The notes under the pieces: model-generated | What the model was told of the DNA's origin: nothing | The model's database searches: none | The model's input: the letters and a program-made list of their open reading frames with translations, nothing else | Shown: piece by piece, positions 1 to 10,000 of the stretch | Layout of the letters: each line of letters opens with the position of its first letter | Numbering within the stretch: the stretch's first letter is position 1 | Made by a program: the position numbers and the translations under genes | Assembly (NCBI GenBank): GCA_029204225.1 | Contig: CM055099.1 | Coordinates: 51,601,298-51,665,297 of the forward strand | Direction of reading: 5' to 3' | Source of the DNA: Diphasiastrum complanatum | Taxonomy: Eukaryota; Streptophyta; Lycopodiopsida; Lycopodiales; Lycopodiaceae | Length of the DNA: 64,000 nt

Positions 1-440
1 ATGTCCCCGCTCTGCGAATCTGATGATATCAGGCGATAAATCAAGGTAGGGTGAACCTGTGCCCTCAGCAAAGGACGAAGACTCGGGAGGAAAATAACAG
101 GCCGCCACAAAGAGGTCCTTGTCCAACCCAATATCCTGCCCAGTAATATGAATCCATATATACCGTGCATGCTCGTCGTGTCTGATGAACTCAATGCTCG
201 GATGAAGAGACTCTTTGTATAAACATGCAACACCTCCGGATCCACGACCGCTAGCTGATCTAGTCTCAAGTCTGTACACGGAATCCCATCTGTATCTTGG
301 AAAAATAGGTAATCCTCTCTCCTGACTCTCATGAGTCTCCATAAAGAGCAGCAAATCTTTGTCAGTGATGAAATCGATCAAGTCGCTAGCAATGGAGGAT
401 GAGTGTAAACCATCACAGTTCCATACTCCAATCCGGAGAT
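1..440 (-). pseudogene. LINE ORF2, start of apurinic endonuclease domain (runs off window)
   Basis: On the minus strand, just after the ORF1-like frame at 553-1329, the sequence reads as the start of an AP-endonuclease: WNCDGLHSSSIASDLIDFIT, then DLLLFMETHE, then [16 protein letters not shown] and LFVAACYFPP. The order (N, E, then a GG-x-A block) is that of L1-type EN domains. It continues beyond position 1. The same domain occurs in the LINE at 26.4-27.4 kb. Confidence 0.7.
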
Positions 441-552
441 GGTGTGGGTGGGGCCCCGGGGCACTCCCAAACCCGGGGACCCCAAATCCCTAGCACTGGG
501 AGCTGCTAGGTGCGCTGTCAAGAAAACGCACTCGTCCATCTCGGTAAATGAC

Positions 553-1329
553 TCATCTGCCAGACTCACGGGCTGCCTGAAAGGCCTTACGCCTCTCCTC
601 TACCTGGATATATGTGAGGTCGTCGTCCATGTAGATAGTGGTACCACGTAGCTTAGCTCTGCACCGCAAAGCATCTCGACGACTCTCGAGGGAGGTAAAA
701 CGAAGAATGAGTGTGGCTGCATCTCTAGTGGTCCTCCATGCGGTGTCTAACCCCTCTGTCCTGTGCCCGAGAGTGATGTCGAGAAAGCGTTTAGCTTCAG
801 CCAATGCATCCTGTGTATCTAGAACTCCACGAACTCTAATATTGTGGGATTTTTGGTCTCGAGATTTCTCTTCCGAGATGGTGGCTGAGATAACTGAGGA
901 GATGCGAGCGCTGGGTTTGGTGCCCTTTTTCAAAACTGATGCCCAGGAAAGGGCCTCTTCGTGTTGCTTCTCAATCTTGGTTTCTAGTTCCCGTAGCATG
1001 TTGGTGGTGGATTCCGAAGCTGCGGCCTGTTTGATTCCGATGGATTGTTCGAGTGAGGCAACCTTGGACTGCAATAGTTTCTTCTCGTTGACCAAAGAAG
1101 TAACCGTTCCTTTCAGCTGTGAAATTTCATACCGCAAAAATTGGAAATCTACCTTGAATTGATCAATCTGCCAAGATGAGAAAAGTTCAATTGATTTAGA
1201 AGGCGTATACGGAATATTGGCTGTAGACTGTGGTGCCGTGAAGGAGGAAGAGTGAGCAATGGTAGGTGTGGGAAGAATAGGGTCAGAAGACAGAAGAACG
1301 AGTCTATACATGACCAAAATTGGGTCCAA
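553..1329 (-). pseudogene. LINE ORF1-like nucleic-acid-binding protein (5' end replaced by LTR)
   Basis: About 250 residues. An N-terminal Ser/Thr/Pro-rich part is followed by a coiled coil (VTSLVNEKKLLQSKVASLE), a conserved ALSWASVLKKG motif and an RRM-like domain ([11 protein letters not shown] to DDDLTYIQVEERRKAF). Known: L1-type ORF1 proteins bind RNA and chaperone reverse transcription. The same layout is seen in the ORFs at 17366-18292 and 27492-28316. The first residues (positions about 1306-1329) come from a Copia LTR fragment, so the true start is lost. Confidence 0.7.
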
Positions 1330-1451
1330 CTGAACTTAAGACAAACTTAAGATGGCCTAAATAACTAAATACCCATGGTTACACAAATCTCGACCTTTTG
1401 GGTCAAAGTAACCTATGGATTAACTTCAACATAGTCATTTATTTCTAACAG
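1306..1451 (-). repeat. Copia LTR fragment (about 146 bp)
   Basis: From ACATGACCAAAATTGGG to TTATTTCTAACA this is nearly identical to the terminal third of the Copia LTRs at 7332-7775, 10712-11151 and 60754-61193, in the same orientation. The rest of the LTR is absent on the left, where a LINE ORF1 begins, so this is a truncated or recombined remnant. Confidence 0.85.
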
Positions 1452-1584
1452 CTTCCTCTCTGCAAATCATCCTACGACTTCGTTTCACCTGCCTCGATGC
1501 TTTGTCTTGCGCACAAAGCATGCTAAGAAGTTTATGTCTACAGGCTCTCGCAAACGTCTTCGTACTTTGGAGATTGCGTCCACC

Positions 1585-2240
1585 ATGCCTACCAATTCTG
1601 TTAGCGCTCGACCGCCACAAGTCGCTGCTTCATCCTCAGCTGCTATGGGAGACACATGCCACACCTACACGCAGCACACCACTCCTGAGAACATCTCCTC
1701 GCTGAATGAGTACATTTCTAAGCAATTTGCAGCTTTTCTTTCACAACTCAATGAACTTCGTGCGGATTTGCTTACTAAGACTACCACGATTGACGCTCAA
1801 CAGACTGAAATTGCTTCTCTTCGTGTTGTGCTTAGTGCTTTGCAGAGGGCCATCATCCCTAATATCTCCCGTGCTGTTGAGGATACTAAGGCATCCATGA
1901 GTAAGCTTCCCCTACTTGAGCGCCAAATACATGACACTGTTGAGTGCACTGCCCGGATTATCGTTCTTGAACAGCGGCTTCATGAGACGGTGGAGAAGGT
2001 ACCTACTCTCGAGTAGGAAGTACGTGAGACCAAATCATGGGCTTCTATCCTGAGATCATCTACCACCTCTTCGTCTTCTGTAGCACCCTCCTTAGACACC
2101 ACGATACAAGGCGTCTTCGTAGAACAACAACGCCGGGATGACAAAAATCTCAACTTAAGACTCCGGGGTCTTCCTATTGAGGGCACAACATTGGACTAGG
2201 CAAGGTTGCATCCCGATTGGAACAGGTCGATTCGAACCGG
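1585..2240 (+). pseudogene. LINE ORF1-like remnant, + strand, with in-frame stops
   Basis: From ATG at 1585 the frame encodes a Ser/Thr-rich start, a long coiled coil (LNELRADLLTKTTTIDAQQ and on) and, past a TAG at 2014, the motif TKSWASILRSS and the beginning of the RRM-like domain (LNLRLRGLP). The W-A-S-x-L motif and its spacing link it to the minus-strand LINE ORF1s of this window, though it is clearly diverged. A second stop follows near 2198. It is a dead copy in sense orientation to the host gene. Confidence 0.6.
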
Positions 2241-2395
2241 CCTCCTTAGCCACCACGGTACAAGGCGTCTTCGCAGAACAACAACGCCGGGATGACAAAA
2301 AGCTCAACTTAAGACTCCGGGGTCTTCCTACTGAGGGCACAACATTGGACCAGGCAAGGTTGCATCCCGATTCGAACAGGTCGATTCGAACCGGC
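2095..2395 (+). repeat. Tandem duplication, about 157-bp unit, within the LINE ORF1 remnant
   Basis: The stretch running from CACGATACAAGGCGTCTTCG to GACCAGGCAAGGTTGCATCC occurs twice in tandem (about 2098-2250 and 2257-2392) with few differences. The second unit carries GACCAGG where the first has GACTAGG, so one in-frame stop is unit-specific. The unit ends in GATTCGAACCGG. Confidence 0.75.
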
Positions 2396-2470
2396 CGGTT
2401 CGAACCGATTCTTTGAGGTTCGAACCGTCAGGCCAGGTTCGAATCGGAAAACGGTTCGAACCTTTTTTTT
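2377..2470. repeat. Cluster of GGTTCGAACC palindromes
   Basis: The palindromic decamer GGTTCGAACC or close variants (GATTCGAACCGG, AGGTTCGAATCGG) occur at least six times in under 100 bp, ending in a T-run. A related cluster lies at 4983-5030, on the other side of the Copia fragment. Confidence 0.7.
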
Positions 2471-3105
2471 TTCCAATTCTTCAAAAAAAAAGTCAAATAT
2501 TCACTGATAGTACAAATACTTAAATTTAATAGCTAAACAATTTCAATCTTCCTCTAAATTTACAGATATCAGAATTCAGGATAATCACATCTCTTGTGAC
2601 GATGTGACCTGTCGTATCAAGATTCAAAACAAAATTTACAGAAATTAGAATGCCATTATGACCCAAGTTGAAGAGAACTGCGGTTAGTTGAAACTTGAAA
2701 GTTCAAAGTTGTAAGCTGTAACTTACTTGTAACCATATCCTGGCCCAGTGGCCCCGGCCCCCTACTACCCAGGTACAAGGATCTGCTAAGTGCTCACTTG
2801 ACACCGGCAATTGCTTGCTAAGGAGAGTCGAGACTCAGGACTGTGAGTGACAAGTGTGGATCCGAGTAAGACTTAAGTTGTAACGAGTTGGAACTTGCCA
2901 GTGGCCACTTGGACGTTGCCGGTTGGAACTCAAGGTTTAGAAATTAGGAGCGTGGAGTATAAACTGAAATTTGAGCTCAAAGGCTAGAGCTGAATCCTGA
3001 TTCCTGATAATAGATTATAGTTATTACTAATTAGTGACCAGTCACGACTCACCACTGACTACTTAAGTCTTAGTACTAACTTCTAACTTCTAACTACTAG
3101 AGCTT
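2471..3105. other. AT-rich intronic stretch, no gene seen
   Basis: No frame, LTR or RNA gene is recognisable. It contains runs of short direct repeats built from ACTTGNAA and CTAACTTCTAACT but nothing I can assign to a family. Confidence 0.5.
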
Positions 3106-4682
3106 GAAGCTAGTGGTGATCTCTTCAACCAAGACTATGCTTTTGTGTCTAATATTGCTTCTACTAGTACTTCTACATCTATGAGGAATTCAGGTTCTGG
3201 TTTGCAAGTTGCTGATTTTCAGCCCATTGAATGGGTGATTGATAGTGGTGCTACTTGTCATATGACTTCTAACAAAGAAGCATTCACTAATTTAGTGAAA
3301 TTGCAAAATGGAAGTAAGGTACAATGTGCGGATAATGCATCTTATTCTATTCATGGAATTTTGGAATTGTAGCCATCATTCTACCTAATGGTGAAAAAAA
3401 GTACATTAAGAATGTGCTTTATGTTCCGGGAATCAAGAAGAATCTTCTTTCGGTTTCAACTATGTTGAAGCAAGAACTAGTTGTTGAGTTCAAAGAAGAT
3501 AAGTGTCTTGTCAAGGATCCTAAAAGATCACTCTTGATTATTGTTTTGGGAACAATGCATTCTGGCTTATTCATTATGGATACCTATGAGCGACGAATTC
3601 CCTCTATATGTCTTGTTGCTTCTACATCACAATCATTGGAGTTGGCTGAATTGTGGCACGCAAGGTTTGGGCATCTCAACTTTGCAAGTTTGAAGAAGCT
3701 GAAGACATTTAATATGGTAGAAGACATTCCTACTATTGAGCAGCCGGAAGGGCATGTATGTGAGAGGTGCATACTTGGAAAGTTTCAAAGGAAACCTTTT
3801 CCAATTGATGGAACTATAAGGGTTCTTGATAAATTTGATTTGGTTCATAGTGATGTTTGTGGTCCAATGAGGACCGAATCCATTGGAAAGTGCATCTATT
3901 TTGTGACTTTTATTGACGACTTTTCCCGTTTTACATGGATCTATCCTATGAAGGCTAAATCGGAAGTTTTTCAACGTTTCAAAGATTTTCTAGCAATGGT
4001 GGAAAATCAGTTTGGGCATTCTTTGAAGACCCTATGCACCGATCGAAGAGGGGAATACATTAAGAATACGTTCTGTGCATTTCTTCGAGAAAAGGGAGTT
4101 TTACATCAAATGACAACTCCCTATACGCCTCAACAAAATGGTGTTGCTGAGCGAAAGAATCGCACACTTATGGAGATGGCCCGTTGCATGCTCAAAGCAA
4201 AGGGGTTGCCTCACAAGTTTTGGGCTGAAGCGGTTATAACGGCAACATACATAAGCAATCGTTGTCCTACTAAAGCATTGAAAGTATTAACTCCTTATGA
4301 AGTTTGGTATGGAAAGAAGCCTACAATCTCTCACTTTCGCATTTTTGGTTGTACGGCTTACGCTTTTGTTCCGGATAAACTTCATACAAAGCTTGAGGAT
4401 AAAGGACGTAAATGCATTTTTGTTGGCTATAGTAGTGAAAGCAAAGGCTATAGGCTGTTCAATTTGAGCACTAACAAGATTATTGTTAGTCGTGATGTGC
4501 ATTTTGATGAGAAGAATTCATTAGATGTGGCCCCAACTCATATCTTGAAGGGGGACAGCCCACATAGTGTGAATGTTGAAGTTTTTCCAGATTTGGTACC
4601 ATCTTCTATTGTTGGAGATAAGAGGCAGCAATCAACCAGTTTCGACCTGCCCAACACCTCATCAAGTTTAGAGCCTAATGTG
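3106..4682 (+). pseudogene. Copia pol fragment: protease to integrase, frameshifted
   Basis: A + strand fragment of the same Copia family found at 7.3 and 61-64 kb. It carries the protease motif WVIDSGATCHM, then [10 protein letters not shown], the gag-pre-integrase zinc region (LWHARFGHLN, CERCILGKFQ) and the integrase core with D (HSDVCGP), D (CTDRRGEY) and E (AERKNRT), followed by the conserved FGCTAYAFVP part. A 2-bp insertion near 3360, compared with the sister copy at 9310, shifts the frame. It stops abruptly at LEPNV, where the sister element at 63067 also has a stop. No LTR is attached on either side. Confidence 0.85.
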
Positions 4683-4814
4683 TGACATTACCTAGTAACT
4701 ACCAACTTCCATACATGACTAGAAAGATTGATCATTGTTACTCGTCACTCAAAACATTTAATGTCACACCATACATATTACAATGTACAATGAAACACTC
4801 GAAAAAACCCTGAA

Positions 4815-4816
<2 letters not shown>

Positions 4817-4851
<35 letters not shown>
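4817..4851. repeat. (CT)n microsatellite
   Basis: Uninterrupted CT dinucleotide run of about 35 bp, lying about 50 bp upstream of the + strand LINE 3' end. Confidence 0.9.
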
Positions 4852-4853
<2 letters not shown>

Positions 4854-4890
4854 TCCTACGTGGACAATGCTCCTTCTCTTTTGATGTACT

Positions 4891-4950
4891 TTCTACTTGT
4901 CTTATGTGCCCTCGGGCACTTGATAGACATTAATATAATTCTAATTTTAC
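4891..4950 (+). repeat. Diverged LINE 3' terminus with stem-loop, + strand
   Basis: GTCTTAT, a 14-nt hairpin (GTGCC-CTCG-GGCAC, 4906-4919) and AGACATTAATA follow in the same order and spacing as in the minus-strand LINE 3' ends of intron 8 (GTCTTAT, ATGCC-TTTT-GGCAT, AGACATTAATAAAGC). The outer pair is changed on both sides of the stem. It may be the 3' end of the element whose ORF1 lies at 1585-2240, with the Copia fragment inserted between; that link is inference. Confidence 0.6.
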
Positions 4951-4982
4951 TAATTCTCTCTCTTTGTGGAAAATGCTAAAAA

Positions 4983-5250
4983 AAACGGTTCGAACCGGGC
5001 CGATTCAAACCGCGGTTCGACACAACTATGACAATCACCTTCCACTCATCATGGCCTTCACATTCACACCACCCATTTGGCCACCTATTCCTCCACAACT
5101 TTTTGTCTCAAGAAGTGTGCCTGAAAATGGAAACTCTGTGGGTTACATAAACAAATTCCAGTTTTGTCTCTGACAGCGTTCCAGGGTTCTGGAATGGAAT
5201 GTTCCGGAACGTGGGGTTCGGAACACCGTTCCAGTGCAACTGTGGTTATG
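4983..5250. other. Intronic stretch with GGTTCGAACC and TTCCGGAAC-like palindromes
   Basis: A second cluster of GGTTCGAACC-type repeats (4983-5030) is followed 150 bp later by a cluster of GTTCCGGAAC-like motifs (5176-5240). No protein frame is convincing. Up to 5513 the rest is plain AT-rich intron ending at the acceptor of the first exon. Confidence 0.4.
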
Positions 5251-5513
5251 ACATCACTTTCACCATTCAAAACTTAATTTATATGCCATAATTGCATTGC
5301 TATGGTTATTCTTCTGGCTAGGTGGGAGCATTTTCTTCAACTTGTTGAAATCTTTTTAGAGATATGCTCAAGCTAATGCATACATGCATCTCTTCCAAAG
5401 CATATGTGCAGTCTACTATATTCTAATTCTCAAAGAAGCTTCATCTGAGTCCTTTTGTTACAATCTTGGCATTGATGCGTGCCTCTTATGTTTCTGTTCT
5501 GTATATGACACAG

Positions 5514-7014
5514 GCCCATAGCAGTCCTTGAATGTGATGGAAGCAAACTCCAAGAAAGAAAAGGATGCTGCTACTTCGAACTAAATAAATCGAAGTGGTT
5601 GCCTGTAGTTCATCTTAATTCAGACAAGGTGATCATATTTGCATGTTCTTGATGCCTAGTGCCTTCGTTGTTAATATAAAAATTGTGTTTCTTGACAATA
5701 GATTTCAGAACATTCCTTGCTTCTGATTGAAGTTGCTCATAGCTTCAAGTTAATCGAGCAGCTGTGTTCATCTTTCTTTCTTGCAGTGTCAACGTCTGAC
5801 GGATGAAGAATGGAAAAAGAAAGTGATGGAACTTGAAAATAAGCAGCCTGGTTATATTGAGATTCTGAATGAAGAGGAAAGCAAGTACTTCAACGTAGAA
5901 CAGGTATAATTTCAGGTACACTTTGTTGATGGGATGATTTTTTGTATGTGGTTGAACGTGTTTTGATTGCTTATGGACTTGCTTTCTTTAAAAATGACGT
6001 GAATCATAACTACCTGTGAATTATGCAATTGCTTTTTGTAACCCCAGAACTAACTCCATGCTTGTGCAAATTTAAATGTAGCATTTGAGACAATGAGAAT
6101 ATAAAAATGCTCACATGATGCAAAGTAGTCATCCTAGGCAAAAGGAAAGAAAAGGCACATCTGATCATGATTGAGTTGACATTAAATTTGAGTGTCCACT
6201 AAATAGTTTGTCTTGACTGTCCTCAACCTGCCTGGCATGAGTTTTGCAAGACTCAGAAGTGCTTTCTGCTTTATGAGGCTGTTTTGCTGATTTTGGTTCA
6301 ATCAATTTGTTGCAGGCACTCCCAAATTTTGGAGCTAAATTCCAGGCAGGTTATTTTTTACCAAAATCGTTTCTTGTTGCAGTTCGTCCACGGCAAGGGT
6401 TTGGGCCTACACACAAGCAAGGCATGATAGTTGCCGAAAGTCTGGAGATGAAATTCTTGCTTTCTTTCTCCTTGCTGCCGATAGGAACAAAGAGATCAAA
6501 GGAAGCAACAGTCTCAAGATTATCCTCAGATCCAGGTGACATCGATGAGGAAGTCCTTGCTGAGCATATAGTTCAGGGGAGCTTTTCAAGGAATGGTGTT
6601 AAGGGAATATATCTTTTCAACACCAAGGATCTTAAGCTTCCCGAACAATTGACTTCTAGAGGCTTCTACGTGTTCCGGTTCTCACTAGTAAGTACTCAAG
6701 AAAATATGGTGCTGAAGCCTATTTGAACATTACCCTCCATTATTTAATCCTGATGAGTAATAACCACATTTGCTATACTGATGAAGCTATTTCCAAGCAA
6801 AAAATGCAGTTGTTGCCACCCTTAAGTCTACTGCAAACGGTGAATCTGTTCTCATGTCTATTTTGCAGATTGGTGAGAATTATAAGAATGTCAGGGGTGC
6901 ATGTTGTAGCGTCCAGATTATACCATCTGAGACAACCAGCAGATGGTCAATTTGTTCGCATCTAGGCAACTGCGATTCTCTCCATCCTAAAGAAGTTCTT
7001 CGACCTGTATTCAG
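5514..7014 (+). CDS. GMI1: GMI1-like exons 1-4 of window (middle beta-rich region)
   Basis: Exon 1 (5514-5628) follows an ACACAG acceptor in phase 1 and ends in CAG-ACAAG before GTGATC. It encodes a segment with [11 protein letters not shown]. Exon 2 (5787-5903) encodes [17 protein letters not shown]. Exon 3 (6316-6687, 124 codons) encodes the stretch ending GFYVFRFSL before GTAAGT. Exon 4 (6869-7014) starts [10 protein letters not shown]. These match the GMI1 region just after the ATPase/transducer part. Exon 4 ends best at 7014 with a GC donor (CAG then GCTTGT), because the next exon at 11358 begins in phase 2 and only this joins the frame; the GT at 7007 leads to a stop in the next exon. 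Confidence 0.8.
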
Positions 7015-10000
7015 GCTTGTGCATTGGATAATGATGTCTACTTCTATGATGAGCTTTTATTTTTTCCCTTTTGACACTAAGCATGTGTGCCATGGAATTT
7101 GTGGTTGTAATGTCTTGCCTCAAATTTGTGAGCAGTTCATCCGGTGCATCAATTGTAAGATTATGCATGCTTGGTTGCAGGCTTCACTAGTATACCCATT
7201 GACTGCTTGCCATGGCTGTAAATTTTTACGACTTTCATTTCCACACACCACTGGAGAGAATGGTTATTATTGGAGCAGCAATATATTGACAGCTTGCAGA
7301 AAGTTTTGGCTCTGCTTGCAGTAGTCTACATTGTAGGAAAGCAAGAGACAAGTCACCAAGATCTAGTTATCAATCAATCTCCACAAGAAACAAGAGAGAA
7401 GAGGCTGGGCACCCAACTCTAAGAGAGAGAGAGAGAAAACAGCAACAAGAGCAATGCTTAGCCAAACTGTTTAAAATGGAATACACAATGAGCATCTAAG
7501 TACTCTATCTGGATGTGACCAAATGCCACCAAACCCTAAGGTTAACCACTTACTAAATGTAGGGCACCCCCAAAAGTCAAGATAGGGCCCCTAAACAAAA
7601 TTAGACCCCTAAGGACCCACGGGTCAGTACATGACCAAAATTGGGTCCAACTGAACTTATTTAAGACAAACTTAAGATGGCCTAAATAACTAAATACCCA
7701 TGGTTACACAAATCTCGACCTTTTGGGTCAAAGTAACCTATGCATCAACTTTAGCATAGTCATTTATTTCTAACACCCTCCTTAAATGACAATGCAAAAA
7801 CTGAAATCTTCACTATGTAACAAAACCAACACGTGGTATCAAATTTAAAGCTTTGCATAAAGCTTCAAATCTGACTCTAGGCAACGCCTTAGTGAAGAGG
7901 TCCGCAATATTATCCTCCGTAGGACAATATTCAAGTAAAATGTCGCCATCATGAAGTCTCTCCCGAACAATGGATCTCGATGTGCTTCGTCCTCGCATGA
8001 AAAACAGGATTCCGTGCAATGGCAATAGCACTTTGACTATCACTCAAGATAAGAGTGGCTGAGGGCTCACCAAACTTCATGTCAACAAGTAGTCTTCTCA
8101 GCCATAAACACTCTATTGTGGCTGAAAATATCGCTCTATATTCTACGTCACTAGAAGAAGTAGCAACAGTGGGCTGCTTTTTACTTGACCACAAAATTGC
8201 AGAATTTCCATAGAAAAAGCAATGTCCACTTGTAGAGCGTCTAGTGTCTTGATCTCCACCCCAATCCGAGTCACTAAAACCAACCAAGCATGCATCATCA
8301 CAAGCAGGAAAAACCAGTCCATGACATCTTGTTCCTTGAAGATATCGAAAGATCCTCTTCAACGCTTTCCAATATGATGTCATCGGGGCATGCATGAATT
8401 GACTCATGAGTGAGACACTATAAGAAATGTCCGGTCTTGAATTACATAGGTAAATGAGACAGCCAATAGCTTGACAATATAAACTAGTGTCAAATGATTC
8501 ACCATCACCTTGACTACTTAATTTCAGGACTGTCTCCATAGGTGTAGCAACCGACTTGCAATCTTCCATCTTGAACCGCTTCAAAATCTGTCCAATGTAA
8601 CGTTTTTGAGAGATGAAAATTGCAGCCCCTTCTTGTACAAATTCAAGACCAAGATAAAAGTGCAATAGGCCTAAATCTGAGGTTTCAAAAACCATACCAA
8701 GATCAAGTATTACGGCATCAATCTACTGCTCCTTACTTCCCGTAATAATAATATCATCAACATAAAGTAAAATAATGATGATATAATTTGAAGTATGCTT
8801 GACATAAAGAGTAGATTCGCTAGGACTATTATTAGTAAACCCTCGATCACAAAAGTAGGCATGTATCTTTTGATACCACATCCTTGGAGCTTGCTTCAGT
8901 CCATAAAGTGCCTTCTTGAGAAAAGCTTTATCTTCTTGGCCTTCAACCAAAAAAGCAGCAGGTTGTTGAAGGTACACTTCCTCATTGAGATCACCATTGA
9001 GGAATGTTGTCTTTATGTCAAGTTGCCGCAAACGCCAACCAAAGTGGGCAGCCAAAGAGGTTACTACCCTCACGGTAGTCATTCGAGCAGTAGGAGAAAA
9101 AGTTTCCTCATAATCAATCCCCTTTTGCTGAGCATAGCCTTTTTGTAGAGGCACGTGTCTTTCCATCATAAAATGAACTTACTTTGCTGTCCCGCAAAGT
9201 CGACAACAGCCCCCCGAAAGAAGATTCTTCTTGATTCCCGGAACATAAAGCACATTCTTAATGTACTTTTCTTCACCATTATGCAAAATGATGGCTACAA
9301 TTCCAATTCCATGAATAGAATAAGATGCATTATCCGCACATTGTACCTTACTTCCATTTTGCACTTTTACTAATTTAGTAAATGCTTCTTTGCGAAACAA
9401 GTTCATCAAAGGATAGTTGTTGTCCCCTAAGAGAGATACTCAAAGATGAAACAAATGGAAGATAAGATGAAGGTAATGAGTTGAGAGTAATGGAAACAAA
9501 TTGAGCATACTCAATTATCTCATCAATATTGAGAAGCTCCTCACGAAGATCCTTGATCTTCGTCAAGTGATTGGTCACTTGATCCCCTTCTTGCATTTTC
9601 AACAAAGAAAGCTGATTTCTGAGATACACCACTCTTGCTGGATTTTTGACTCTATACATAGTATAAAGTGTATCCCACGCACTTTTAGATGTCTTACAAG
9701 ACCTAATATGAGGTAAGATAGATCTTTTCACAGCAAGAGCAACCATAGAATGTGCTTGTGCATCCCTTCTATCCCACTTCTTTTGTTCTTCCGAAGATGA
9801 TGATGATGATGATGATGATGATCCACGAGGTGTACGAGGTGCCAAAGACGGAGGCCTTTCCTCATCACCATTGACCAAATCCCACAGCCCTTTCGCTATG
9901 AGAAGATTCTAGATCATGTAACTCCACAAGGAGTAGTTTGTGCCATCCAACCGATCTTCACTAAACAAAGAACCGATAGCTTCCGATTCTTTAGCCATTA

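Noticed and set aside
6869-7006. Exon 4 ending at the GT at 7007
   Set aside because: Joining it to the exon at 11358 gives a stop after 14 codons; the GC border at 7014 keeps the frame and the family match.
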